The notes: generated by a model not told the origin, from the sequence alone. Counted from the first letter of the stretch, positions 19,101 to 26,930 are shown. The stretch is 64,000 nt of DNA from Streptomyces sp. NBC_00083 (GCF_026343295.1 NZ_JAPELY010000003.1:1302001-1366000), one strand, 5' to 3'. Program-made: numbers and translations.

Positions 19101-21669
19101 CGATGTAGGTGGTGACGCCGTTGTGTTCGAGGGTGCGGACGGCGTCGGCGAAGCGGACGGGCAGGCGTATCTGCTGGACCCAGTAGTCGGGCGTGGACCA
19201 CTGGTCGGTGACAAGGGCGCCGGTGACGGTGGAGATGGCGGGGGTGTGGGGTGTGTGGAAGGTGAGGCCGGCGAGGGCGGTGTGGAATTCGTCGAGGACG
19301 GGGTCCATGTGGGGGGAGTGGAAGGCGTGGCTGACGTTGAGGCGGGTGGTTTTGTGGCCTTGGGCTCGTAGGCGTTCGGCTATGTCTTCTGCGGTTTGGG
19401 TGTCGCCGGATATGACGGTGGTGTGGGGTGTGTTGAGGGCGGCGATGGTGACGCCGGGGTGGTCGGTGAGGTGGGGGGTCACGTCGTCTTCGCCGGCCTG
19501 GATGGCGATCATGGTGCCGCCGGTGGGGGCGGTTTGCATGAGGCGGGCGCGGGTGGTGATGAGGTGGGCGGCGTCGGTGAGGGTGAGGGTGCCGGAGATG
19601 TGGGCGGCGGTGATTTCGCCGATGGAGTGGCCGGTGACGTAGTCGGGTTGTATGCCGAGGGTGGTGAGGAGGTGGTAGAGGGCTGTTTCGTGGGCGAAGA
19701 GGGCGGGTTGGGTGTGGGCGGTGTCGTTGAGGTGGGTGCCGGTCTGGATGGTGGTCTTGACGGGCTGGGTGAGGTGGGGGTCGAGGGCTGCTGCCGCCTT
19801 GTCGAAGGCGGTGCGGTAGGCGGGAAAGGCCTTGTACAACTCCTGTCCCATACCGAGGCGTTGGGCGCCCTGGCCGGTGAAGAGGAACGCGGTTTTGCCG
19901 GGGGTGACCGTTCCGGTGGTGAGGGTGGGCGCGGGAGTGCCGGTGGTGAGGGCGGTGAGGCCGTCGCGTAGTCCTGGCAGGTCGGGGGCGAGGATCACGG
20001 CCCGGTGATGGTGGTGGGTGCGGGTGGTGGCGAGGGAGTGGGCGAGGTCGGTGTCGGTGGTCTCGGGGTGGGTGTCGAGGTGGGTGATGAGGCGTTCGGC
20101 CTGGGCGCGTAGGGCGGATTCGCTCTTGGCCGAGAGAGTGTAGGGCAGGACGGGGAGTCGGATCGGGGCGTCGACGGACGCAAGGATCACAGCGTCCGGT
20201 GCGGTGCCGCCCGTCTCAGTGGTGGCCGGCGTGGCGCTCCCCGCCTCGATGGTCTCCGGCGCGGTGCGCACTGGAGCGTCGGTGGCGGGCGCTTCCTCCA
20301 GGATCACGTGCGCGTTCGTACCGCCGAACCCGAAGGACGACACCGCGGTCCGGCGCGCGTGTCCGGTCTCGGGCCATTTGCGTTCCTCGGTGAGGAGTTC
20401 GACGGCGCCGGTGTCCCAGTCGATCATGGGTGAGGGCTCGTCGACGTGGAGTGTCTTGGGCAGGACACCGTGTCGCATCGCCTGCACCATCTTGATGACG
20501 CCACCCACACCGGACGCGGCCTGCGCATGCCCGATGTTGGATTTCAATGAGCCGAGGTAGAGGGGGTGTTGGTGGGGGCGGTTGTGGCCGTAGGTGGCGA
20601 GGAGTGCTTGGGCTTCGATGGGGTCGCCGAGGCGGGTGCCGGTGCCGTGGGCTTCGACGGCGTCGATGTCGTGGGTGGTGAGGTGGGCGTCGGCGAGGGC
20701 TTGGCGGATGACGCGTTCTTGTGAGGGGCCGTTGGGGGCGGTGAGGCCGTTGCTTGCGCCGTCCTGGTTGACGGCTGAGCCGCGTAGGACGGCGAGGACG
20801 GTGTGGCCGTTGGCGCGGGCGTCGGAGAGGCGCTCGACCAGGAGGAGGCCGACGCCCTCGGACCAGGACGTGCCGTCGGCGGCCGCCGCGAACGACTTGA
20901 TCCGACCGTCCGCCGCCAGCCCGCGCAGCCGGGAGAACTCGACGAAGGCGACCGGCGTGGACATCACCGTCGCGCCGCCCGCGAGTGCGAGGTCGCACTC
21001 GCCGCGACGCAGCGCGCCGGCCGCCAGGTGCAGGGCGACGAGCGACGACGAGCAGGCCGTGTCCACCGAGATCGCCGGACCCTCGAAACCGTACGTGTAG
21101 GAGATGCGGCCCGAGGCGATGCTGCCGGCGCTCCCGCTGAACAAATAGCCCTCCGCGTTCTCGGCGGGCAGCCCCGGGCGCGATCCGTAGTCGTTGTACA
21201 TCAGGCCGGTGAAGACCCCGGTGCGGCTGCCCCGCAGGGAGTGGGGATCGATGCCGGCCCGCTCGAAACTTTCCCACGCCGTCTGCAACAGCAGGCGCTG
21301 CTGTGGGTCGGTCGTCACGGCCTCGCGCGGCGACATCCCGAAGAACTCCGCGTCGAACAGGTCCGCGTCATGCAGGAACCCGCCCATCCGGCTGTAACTG
21401 GTCCCGGTCCGCTCCGGATCCGCGTCATAGAGGGCCTCCAGGTCCCAACCGCGGTTGTCCGGAAAGGGCGTGACGGCGTCCACGCCGTCGGTCACCAGCT
21501 GCCACAGGTCCTCGGGCGAGGCCACCCCGCCCGGGAACCGGCAGGCCATCGAGACGATGGCGATCGGCTCGTGCTGCCGGTCCTCGACCTCGTTCAGCCT
21601 GGCGCGTGCATCACGGGCATCCGCGATGGCGCGCTTGAGATAGTCGCGGAGTTTTTCTTCGCCCGCCAT
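16135..21669 (-). CDS. PKS2: module 3 (KS-AT-DH*-KR-ACP), DH probably dead
   Basis: This protein of about 1844 residues has an N-terminal docking helix (MAGEEKLRDYLKRAIADARD), KS (Cys about 203), malonyl-type AT (GHSIGE about 681; HAFH), a damaged DH (about 960-1180), KR (about 1398-1580; TGGTGTLG; LDN in place of LDD), ACP (Ser about 1723; LGLDSMTGVE) and a docking tail (SASADELFSFID). In the DH the catalytic motif reads HDVAGSAVVS, with Pro replaced by Ser, and the segment holding YGPAFQ is absent, although HPYLLDAAL remains. The module should therefore leave a beta-hydroxyl. I chose ATG 21669 for its GGGGAG nine bases upstream. Confidence 0.93.
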   Translation of the reverse strand: MAGEEKLRDYLKRAIADARDARARLNEVEDRQHEPIAIVSMACRFPGGVASPEDLWQLVTDGVDAVTPFPDNRGWDLEALYDADPERTGTSYSRMGGFLHDADLFDAEFFGMSPREAVTTDPQQRLLLQTAWESFERAGIDPHSLRGSRTGVFTGLMYNDYGSRPGLPAENAEGYLFSGSAGSIASGRISYTYGFEGPAISVDTACSSSLVALHLAAGALRRGECDLALAGGATVMSTPVAFVEFSRLRGLAADGRIKSFAAAADGTSWSEGVGLLLVERLSDARANGHTVLAVLRGSAVNQDGASNGLTAPNGPSQERVIRQALADAHLTTHDIDAVEAHGTGTRLGDPIEAQALLATYGHNRPHQHPLYLGSLKSNIGHAQAASGVGGVIKMVQAMRHGVLPKTLHVDEPSPMIDWDTGAVELLTEERKWPETGHARRTAVSSFGFGGTNAHVILEEAPATDAPVRTAPETIEAGSATPATTETGGTAPDAVILASVDAPIRLPVLPYTLSAKSESALRAQAERLITHLDTHPETTDTDLAHSLATTRTHHHHRAVILAPDLPGLRDGLTALTTGTPAPTLTTGTVTPGKTAFLFTGQGAQRLGMGQELYKAFPAYRTAFDKAAAALDPHLTQPVKTTIQTGTHLNDTAHTQPALFAHETALYHLLTTLGIQPDYVTGHSIGEITAAHISGTLTLTDAAHLITTRARLMQTAPTGGTMIAIQAGEDDVTPHLTDHPGVTIAALNTPHTTVISGDTQTAEDIAERLRAQGHKTTRLNVSHAFHSPHMDPVLDEFHTALAGLTFHTPHTPAISTVTGALVTDQWSTPDYWVQQIRLPVRFADAVRTLEHNGVTTYIEIGPDATLTTLTRDTLDQPQNALVLNTQRRDKSQATTLLTTLATLHTHRTTINWPTTHHEPTPHPTDLPTYAFQNERYWLEASTAAAPVRTRESGHPLLGVPQPLAHSSETVLTSRVSLALHPTLVVHDVAGSAVVSAAALVELAVRACDNIGSPGLDEFVLREPLVLPPQGEVELQVRVGALDGTGRPEVSVSTRPDGVTQAPWTLHAEGVCLPADATSRRPEPPSDAGKGVAIRLPEELTDEAARYGIHPYLLDAALPLRSGAEGTVRVPADWRGVRLHAVGAVTVQARVVERDADTVTLHLTDGAGQPVVTVDSIEYQDVAAERFTADAGTTADALFRVEWVPAAEPGEVPAVRWSVLGWDGADTAQDRTLTGLEGAPGVEAFGSVEAIAAAAHRCDAVVLALPATEPARPAAAVHEEAARVLAVLQAWQSDERLLDLALVVVTRGAVAASDSDVPNPSAAALWGLVRSARSEAPGRIVLVDSDGDGEVTAEGLAAVLATEEPEVALRGGVLLTPRLSPAAAAEGAAEPDLAPPGLADGTVLITGGTGTLGALLAQHLVTAHGVRHLLLVSRSGEQAEGAAELTRDLKWLGAEVTIAACDVADRDALAALLADLPAGRRLSGVVHAAGVLDNGLVGALTPARLDAVLRPKADGAWNLHELTRTMDLDAFVLFSSTVGVFGGPGQSNYAAANAFLDALAHRRRAEGKHARSLAWGLWQPEATDDKTGDGLVGGINRGLDAKDVERFVRSGFHLTTRSQGLALFDRALGTDAVALVATPLNRAGLLGTADGVPRLLRTVAGAGPARPTALASTSAQDSTAQQLAALSPVERERWALLLVRTELAAVLGHASGDTVPAERSFQELGLDSMTGVELRNRLNAATGIRLPATTVFDHPTPAALADQVLRQVEARLDAAAPGILADLERLEGALAASPQDPAERTEIASRLQALVAKLNTPTDADTVDALSSASADELFSFIDSQFGESTP
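19101..19864 (-). repeat. Near-identical AT block, copy B (PKS2)
   Basis: Second copy of the AT block described at 13501-14260, lying in module 3. Confidence 0.85.
20534..20910 (-). repeat. Near-identical KS block, copy B (PKS2)
   Basis: Partner of 14961-15337. The match ends abruptly on both sides, as expected for gene conversion or module duplication. Confidence 0.85.
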
Positions 21670-21930
21670 GTGCTCAGCTCCCCGGTGTTTTTCCAAATGG
21701 GCATGCAATTTCAATTAATTACAGATCGGGTTGTCGATCGTAACGGCGCCCCGGCACGTGCCGGTAATTGAGTGGGCTCCCGGGCGAGTGGCCGAAGTGT
21801 TACTTCGCGATGGATGCTCGATGGCCTGCGCCCCGCCGCGCCGCACTAGGGTCTACCTGGATTTTCTTAGCCGATTGGCCTGGCCATCCGTCAGACCAAT
21901 CATTCGGGTGGAAAAAGGAGAATGTTCACC

Positions 21931-22308
21931 GTGGCGCAACTGACCAGTGATGTCGAGGAACACACCGCGCTCTATGTCGAGGCCTTCAACGCGGGTGACG
22001 TGGACGCCGTCAACGCGATGTACACCGATGAGGCCGTCGCGGTCTGGGAGCCGGGTTTCCCGCTCACCGGCCAGGCGCGCATCGACTCGGTGCGGGAGTT
22101 CCTTGCCAACGGGCCGAAGATGACGGCCGTTCCGCAGCAGTCCTATGTGACCGGCGACACCGCGCTGCTCATCGTGGACTGGACCATCGACACGAAGGAT
22201 GAGAACGGTGCCCCCGAGCGCCTGTCCGGTGTCGGTGTCGACGTGCTGCGCAAGGGGACGGACGGTAACTGGCGTTACGCCATCGACGACCCGTACGGCG
22301 AGAAGTAG
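21931..22308 (+). CDS. NTF2-like (SnoaL/YybH-type) protein, putative cyclase 1
   Basis: A protein of about 125 residues with the NTF2-like alpha+beta cone fold: helix EEHTALYVEAFNAGDVDAV, then MYTDEAVAVWEPGFPLTGQ, and strands ending WRYAIDDPYG. Small proteins of this fold act as cyclases, isomerases or epoxide hydrolases. In the reported streptazone pathway, two NTF2-like cyclases form a C-C bond coupled to epoxide opening, and two such genes sit side by side here. AAGGAG at 21915-21920 is one base from ATG 21922 but ten from GTG 21931, so I prefer the GTG. Confidence 0.85.
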   Translation: MAQLTSDVEEHTALYVEAFNAGDVDAVNAMYTDEAVAVWEPGFPLTGQARIDSVREFLANGPKMTAVPQQSYVTGDTALLIVDWTIDTKDENGAPERLSGVGVDVLRKGTDGNWRYAIDDPYGEK

Positions 22309-22415
22309 GACCGGCAACGCGCCGGTAATCCCCGGGCCGCGGCGGTGGACGGTCACGTCTGCGCCGCCCCGCACCCACACCCACGTCAACGAAGAAACTG
22401 GGGGTTTCCCACTCC

Positions 22416-22832
22416 ATGGCCATCACCGTCGACCTCGACCTCGACAACCCGGACCTGACCGACGACACCGACCTGCAGAACGAGATCTTCCTTCAGGTGT
22501 TCAACTCCGGTGACGGCGAGCTGTTCGACAAGCTCTACCGCGCGGACGCGATCTCCAACTTCTCGGGAACGCCCCTGACCGGCGCCGACCGGCTGGCGTT
22601 CTTCAAGGAGTTCCTCTCCACCAAGCCGGTCCTGAAGGCGGAGGTCACCCACTCCTACGTCGCGGGCGATGTGGCCCTGATCGGCGTGCAGTTCGTCATC
22701 GACGGCACGGACGGGGAGGGCAAGCCCCTGCACATCGAGGGCAACTGCACCGACGTGCTGCGCCGCGGCGACGACGGCCGCTGGCTCATGGCCGTCGACC
22801 GCCCGGTCGCGGGCAGCCTGCTCCCCGAGTAG
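22416..22832 (+). CDS. NTF2-like (SnoaL/YybH-type) protein, putative cyclase 2
   Basis: A 138-residue protein of the same fold as its neighbour, sharing the layout NEIFLQVFNSGDGELFDKLY, then TPLTGADRLAFFKEFLS, then VLRRGDDGRWLMAVDRP. The sequences have diverged well beyond recent duplication. It lies 107 bp after the first NTF2-like gene, and a strong hairpin follows. The likely role is ring closure or isomerisation of the alkaloid intermediate (inference from the streptazone precedent); the order of action of the pair cannot be told. Confidence 0.85.
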   Translation: MAITVDLDLDNPDLTDDTDLQNEIFLQVFNSGDGELFDKLYRADAISNFSGTPLTGADRLAFFKEFLSTKPVLKAEVTHSYVAGDVALIGVQFVIDGTDGEGKPLHIEGNCTDVLRRGDDGRWLMAVDRPVAGSLLPE

Positions 22833-22860
22833 GCTCCGCGCCCCACATCCGCAAGGCCAT

Positions 22861-22899
22861 TTCCTCCCCGTGCACGCCCCCTTCGGGCACGGGGAGGAA
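22861..22899 (+). terminator. Hairpin terminator after the NTF2-like pair
   Basis: A perfect 13-bp stem (TTCCTCCCCGTGC with GCACGGGGAGGAA) and a 13-base loop are followed by TTGTGTTT. It separates this pair from the monooxygenase transcript. Confidence 0.85.
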
Positions 22900-23033
22900 T
22901 TGTGTTTCGGGCTCGGTGAGCGGCGCATTGCCGGTAAATGGGTGCCAGGTTGAGCGAGACGCCTAGGGTGAAACGCGTCCCTGGCACGCCGCATCGGCAC
23001 ACCTTGATTCAGGGAAATCGCATCGGAGGAAGA

Positions 23034-24209
23034 ATGGTTCAGCACGACAATGATGCCCAGGGCGTTCTGGATGCCGTGAAGGAGGCAATACCCACGCTGC
23101 GTCACAATGGTGCCCAGACCGAGAAGCAGCGGTGGCTCGTCGAGGAGAACATCAACCTTCTGGAGAAGGCCGGGGTGTTCCGCATGGCTGTCCCCGAGCG
23201 TTTCGGTGGGCTCGACCTGCCGGCTGAGCAGCAGGCGGTGATCCTGGCCGAGATCGCCCGCGGCTGTGGCTCGACCGGCTGGGTCTCCATGGTGTGGGTG
23301 TCCACCGCGTGGATCGCCTCCCTGTACCCGGACAAGGCGCAGGAAGAGGTCTTCGCCGACGGTTCGGTCCGCATCTCTGGCGGCTTCACCCCCAGCGGTA
23401 CCCTCGTCCCGACCGAGGGCGGATATCGCCTCAGTGGTTCCTGGCGGTTCAACACCGGTGTGCCCGGCGCCCGTTGGAACGTGCACGCCGCGATGGTCGA
23501 GCACCCGGACGGCCGGCACGAGGAGCTCTTCGCTCTCGTACCGACCGAGGACATCACCGTCGCTGATGACTGGGACGTGTTCGGTGCCGCCGGCACCGGC
23601 AGCGCCACCTCGACGGCGGACGACGTGTTCGTTCCGGCTCACCGCGTGGTGGGCGTCGAGGTGTACGACGCCTCCACCGGCAACCGCTGGAACGCCGACG
23701 TCAAGGGCCGCAACTACAACCTCACCAGCTACATTTTGGCGACCTGCGCCCCTGTCTACCTGGGCATCGCGAAGGCAGCTCTGGAACTGTTCATCGAGCG
23801 CCTCCCCGGCAAGGGGATCACGTACACGAGCTGGACCGAGCAGAAGGAACATCCCTACACCCAGATCCAGCTCGCGCACGCGGCGAACAAGATCGCCGCG
23901 TGCGAGGCGCTCTCCGGGGACTGGCTCCGGGTGATGCAGGGCCGCGCCGGCCTCGGCGAGAAGATGACCGTGGAGGAGAAGGCGGCCGTCCGCGGACAGG
24001 TCGGCTACGTAGTGCAGGCCACCAAGGAAGCGGTGGAGACGCTCTACAACATCAGCTCGGCCTCGACCATCGTGCGCAGCAATCACTTCCAGCGCGCTTT
24101 CCGGGACATCGAGGCGCTCTCCCTGCACGGTCTGCTGACGCCGGTCAGCTCGCTGGAGGCCCACGGCCGCGTCCTGCTGGGCCTCGAGCCGGGCACCGAC
24201 TACATCTAA
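23034..24209 (+). CDS. Group D flavin-dependent monooxygenase (acyl-CoA dehydrogenase fold)
   Basis: This 391-residue protein has the acyl-CoA dehydrogenase/HpaB-HsaA fold. The N-terminal helices hold FRMAVPERFGGLDLP, the middle strands hold GGYRLSGSWRFNTGVPGARW, and the C-terminal bundle ends in IVRSNHFQRAFRDIEALSLH, with the late His typical of this group. It lacks the catalytic Glu context of true dehydrogenases, and a matching flavin reductase lies at 8786-9319. The expected reaction is oxygen insertion (hydroxylation or epoxidation) into the pentadienyl or piperideine intermediate. GGAGGA lies three bases before the ATG. It leads an operon with the P450 and ferredoxin. Confidence 0.88.
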   Translation: MVQHDNDAQGVLDAVKEAIPTLRHNGAQTEKQRWLVEENINLLEKAGVFRMAVPERFGGLDLPAEQQAVILAEIARGCGSTGWVSMVWVSTAWIASLYPDKAQEEVFADGSVRISGGFTPSGTLVPTEGGYRLSGSWRFNTGVPGARWNVHAAMVEHPDGRHEELFALVPTEDITVADDWDVFGAAGTGSATSTADDVFVPAHRVVGVEVYDASTGNRWNADVKGRNYNLTSYILATCAPVYLGIAKAALELFIERLPGKGITYTSWTEQKEHPYTQIQLAHAANKIAACEALSGDWLRVMQGRAGLGEKMTVEEKAAVRGQVGYVVQATKEAVETLYNISSASTIVRSNHFQRAFRDIEALSLHGLLTPVSSLEAHGRVLLGLEPGTDYI

Positions 24210-24245
24210 CCGACCCTCTTCCTGCCACGTTCCGGGAGGCGCACC

Positions 24246-25463
24246 ATGACTACAGCGCAACAGGCACCGACGCTGTTCGACTCCGCGTACTACCAGGATC
24301 CGTACTCGGTGTACGACTGGCTGCGCGTCCACGACCCGATCCACGAGTTCCGTTTTCCCGTCGGCGATGTGCCGATGGTCTTCCTGTCCCGTTACGACGA
24401 CGTCAAGGCGTTGCTGAGCGACAGACGCTTCAGCAACGACGGAGACGTGTGGGGGAGCGAGGAGTTCAAGAAGTCGGGCATGATCTTCGGCGCCGACACG
24501 CTGATTGGGCGCATTCTCACCGTGCTCGATCCGCCGGACCACACCCGGGTGCGCAAGCTGGCGATGGGGGCCTTCACCCCGCGTCGGGCCGCGGCGTGGC
24601 AGGAGCCGGTCGAGCGGATCGTGAACGAGGCGCTCGACGACCTCGCGAAGTCGCAGAACCCCGATGTGATGGACTACGCGAGCAAGATCCCCGCGGATGT
24701 CACGGGCGCGATCCTGGGGTTCCCGCTCGATCGCTTCGCCGACATGCTGCACGCCATCGAGCGCGCCTTCCACGCGGATCCGTCCAACCCCGACAACGAG
24801 GCCGAGGTCGCGGCGGCGTTCGACGAGATCGTCGTCTACGGGCGCGAACTGATCGTGGAGAAGCGGCGCAACCCGGGTGACGACCTCACCTCCGTCTTCA
24901 TCCAGGCGCGTGACGGTGAGGACCGGCTCACCGAGGACGAACTCGTGTCCATGGTCGCCCTGATGATCATGGCGGGCATCGACACCACGAGGAACCTGAT
25001 CGGTGCCGCCGTGCTGGGTCTGCTCGACCATCCGGACCAGCGGCGACTGCTCGTCGAGCACCCCGAGCACACTCCCACTGCCATCGAGGAATTCTTGCGC
25101 TACGACGGCGCGTTCTGCGTCGGACTGTTCCGTCTGGCCAAGGAGGATCTGGAGATCGGTGGCGTGTCGATTCCCGCCGGCACGCCGGTGGTCGCCGGCC
25201 TGCAGTCCGCGAACCACGACCCCGAGAAGTTCACGGACCCGCGGCGTCTGGACATCACCCGCAACGGGCAGCGCCACCTGGCCCTCGGCCACGGGCTGCA
25301 CAACTGCATGGGGGCGGCCCTGGCCCGCCTGGAGACCGGTGTCGCGGTGCCCGCACTGCTCAACCGGTTCCCGGACCTGCGCCTCTCGGTTCCCCGCGAG
25401 GAGATCCTGTTCGAGGAGAACTGGCTGTTGCGCAGCCTGCCGTCGCTGCCGGTCGCGCTGTGA
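24246..25463 (+). CDS. Cytochrome P450
   Basis: A 405-residue bacterial class I P450. The I-helix reads MAGIDTTRNL, the ExxR motif is in AIEEFLRYDG, and the heme loop reads LALGHGLHNCMGAALARLE with the Cys ligand near residue 354. The usual Phe at the start of the heme loop is Leu. It is followed after 31 bp by its own ferredoxin. Its oxidation site is not predictable; the reported streptazone tailoring set is three oxidoreductases, an aminotransferase and two cyclases, so this P450 may mark a structural difference. Confidence 0.95.
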   Translation: MTTAQQAPTLFDSAYYQDPYSVYDWLRVHDPIHEFRFPVGDVPMVFLSRYDDVKALLSDRRFSNDGDVWGSEEFKKSGMIFGADTLIGRILTVLDPPDHTRVRKLAMGAFTPRRAAAWQEPVERIVNEALDDLAKSQNPDVMDYASKIPADVTGAILGFPLDRFADMLHAIERAFHADPSNPDNEAEVAAAFDEIVVYGRELIVEKRRNPGDDLTSVFIQARDGEDRLTEDELVSMVALMIMAGIDTTRNLIGAAVLGLLDHPDQRRLLVEHPEHTPTAIEEFLRYDGAFCVGLFRLAKEDLEIGGVSIPAGTPVVAGLQSANHDPEKFTDPRRLDITRNGQRHLALGHGLHNCMGAALARLETGVAVPALLNRFPDLRLSVPREEILFEENWLLRSLPSLPVAL

Positions 25464-25494
25464 CAGGCGCGAGGAACGGAGGTGGAGAGCGCGT

Positions 25495-25704
25495 ATGACC
25501 AAGCGGATTCTGACCATCGACACAGGGGCCTGCACCGGCGCGGGCACGTGTGAGGCGATGCACCCCCAGCTGTTCAAGGTGGGTGTCGAGGGCTACGCGG
25601 TGCCCCTGAAGCGGGAACTCGTGGACCCCGTCGACATCGAGGACGCGAGCAGCGTGCTCGACGTCTGCCCCACCGAGGCGATTCGGCTGGCCGCCGAGGG
25701 GTGA
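25495..25704 (+). CDS. Ferredoxin, [3Fe-4S] type
   Basis: A 69-residue ferredoxin with the cluster spacing Cys13-x5-Cys19 and a later CPTEAI motif (Cys58). The position that would hold a fourth ligand in CTGAGTC is occupied by Ala, which predicts a [3Fe-4S] cluster as in many Streptomyces P450 partners. The ATG is preceded by GGAGGTGGAG. Its position directly behind the P450 gives its job: electron transfer to that enzyme. The ferredoxin reductase must come from elsewhere in the genome. Confidence 0.93.
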   Translation: MTKRILTIDTGACTGAGTCEAMHPQLFKVGVEGYAVPLKRELVDPVDIEDASSVLDVCPTEAIRLAAEG

Positions 25705-25752
25705 ACCGAAACGCTAGTTGAGGGCAGCCACGCCAGCCGAGGGGCCCACCCC

Positions 25753-25791
25753 AGATCCGCCCGGGACCGTGCCATGGTCCCGGGCGGATCT
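25753..25791. terminator. Strong terminator hairpin after ferredoxin
   Basis: A perfect 16-bp stem, AGATCCGCCCGGGACC with its complement, and a 7-base loop lie between two convergent operons. It could work on both strands. Confidence 0.88.
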
Positions 25792-25849
25792 GTGTCCGGC
25801 ACCCTCCCGGGTGCGGGTGCGCATCGGCGAGGACATGGGGGCTCGACGT

Positions 25850-25891
25850 GGCAGGGCGGGCCCAACAAGGCGGCAGGGCGGGCCCAACAAG
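25850..25891. repeat. Two-copy tandem repeat
   Basis: GCAGGGCGGGCCCAACAAG occurs twice (25851-25869 and 25873-25891), a 22-base period, between two hairpins in the convergent intergenic region. No function is apparent. Confidence 0.75.
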
Positions 25892-25892
25892 A

Positions 25893-25920
25893 AGGAGGGG
25901 CGCCGTAGGGCGCCCCTCCT
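25893..25920 (-). terminator. Hairpin terminator after imine reductase
   Basis: A perfect 12-bp stem (AGGAGGGGCGCC with GGCGCCCCTCCT) with a 4-base loop lies 21 bases past the imine reductase stop. Confidence 0.8.
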
Positions 25921-25940
25921 CGTTACCGGAACCGCTCGCG

Positions 25941-26810
25941 TTACTTCTTCTTCAGCAGCTCGACCAGGCTGGAGAAGCTGTCGTCCGCGTGGCCGGCCTC
26001 CACACCGCGACGGAAGAACTCGACGACGCCGGCCTGGAAGCTGGTGTCCACGCCCGCATCGCCGAGGGTGTGCATGACGTGCTCGACGGAGGCCAGGCCC
26101 ATGGCGAGCCGGTCGACGTCGCCGGCGTGGTTGCCGCTGTCGATGCGCTCGGCGTAGAAGCCGAGGAAGTGCGGCATCGCCGTCATGGTGGCGTTCGCGT
26201 GCGCCAGGATGTCCGCGGCCTTGAGCCCGTTGGCGTCGGCGACGGCGATGGCCTGCCAGTAGCTGACCATCGACGGCCAGAACATGGCCATACCGATCTG
26301 GTACATCAGCGCAGCGATGCCGGGCTCCTCGCCGCGGTAGTCGGCGGTGGTGAGTACCTCAAGGACGGCCTTGTGCTTGTCGAACGCCGCAGTGGGGCCG
26401 CTGTAGAAGGTGTAGGACTCGGACTGGCCGATGCCCGCCGGCGGAACGGTGACCCCACCGGTGATGTGCACGCCGCCGCGCTCGGTGATCCAGCGCGAGC
26501 CGGCCCGCGTCTTCTCCGGAGTGTCCGAGCTGAGGTTGACGAAGACATGGCCGCTCAGGACATCGGCGGCGGGTTCGAGGACGGCGTACATCGCCTCGTA
26601 GTCGGTGAGGCTCAGGATGATGAGTTCATTGGCCTGGACGGCGTCCTGAACGCTCTTGGCGAGCACGGCGCCTCGGGCGACCAGGGCATCGGCCCGGGAG
26701 GCCGTGCGGTTCCAGACGGTGACCTCGTGGCCCGCGTCGAGGAAGGCGTTGACCATGGCCTGCCCCATGGGGCCGATTCCGATGACGGTGACGGGCTGCT
26801 TGCTGCTCAT
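25941..26810 (-). CDS. NADPH-dependent imine reductase (IRED)
   Basis: This 289-residue protein has a Rossmann N-terminus (VIGIGPMGQAMVNAFLDAG, then VWNRT for NADPH) and the helical C-terminal dimer domain. The segment NLSSDTPEKTRAGSRW plus ITGGVTVPPAGIGQSESYTF is characteristic of bacterial imine reductases rather than hydroxyisobutyrate dehydrogenases. A Tyr near residue 170 (LMYQIGMAMFW) sits where IREDs carry their proton-donor Tyr or Asp. It would reduce the pathway's cyclic imine to a piperidine. It is divergent from the SDR across a 120-bp region with two copies of the TetR operator, so its expression is probably induced. Confidence 0.9.
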   Translation of the reverse strand: MSSKQPVTVIGIGPMGQAMVNAFLDAGHEVTVWNRTASRADALVARGAVLAKSVQDAVQANELIILSLTDYEAMYAVLEPAADVLSGHVFVNLSSDTPEKTRAGSRWITERGGVHITGGVTVPPAGIGQSESYTFYSGPTAAFDKHKAVLEVLTTADYRGEEPGIAALMYQIGMAMFWPSMVSYWQAIAVADANGLKAADILAHANATMTAMPHFLGFYAERIDSGNHAGDVDRLAMGLASVEHVMHTLGDAGVDTSFQAGVVEFFRRGVEAGHADDSFSSLVELLKKK

Positions 26811-26839
26811 GAGCGAAAGGCCTCCGGGTATGCAAACTC

Positions 26840-26855
26840 TAGAACGAGCGCTCTA
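26840..26855. promoter_or_regulatory. TetR operator, site 2 (exact match to site 1)
   Basis: TAGAACGAGCGCTCTA lies 30 bases upstream of the imine reductase start and is identical, in reverse complement, to 8194-8209 in the promoter of the TetR gene. Confidence 0.75.
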
Positions 26856-26888
26856 ATTGGCGCATGAGGGAAACCTAGCACACCTCTG

Positions 26889-26908
26889 GGACGAACGCTC
26901 TAATTAGT
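26889..26908. promoter_or_regulatory. TetR operator, site 3 (variant)
   Basis: GGGACGAACGCTCTAATTAG matches the extended site 2 at 16 of 20 positions, with an intact right half (CGCTCTAATT). It lies 23 bases before the SDR start, so the SDR is probably controlled with the imine reductase. Confidence 0.6.
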
Positions 26909-26930
26909 CGGTCTCTGGCAGACTGCGGCC

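Noticed and set aside
22386..25577. A 1063-codon minus-strand frame opposite the NTF2-like, monooxygenase and P450 genes
   Set aside because: The plus-strand genes have clear motifs, ribosome-binding sites and terminators. The minus frame has no recognisable domain.
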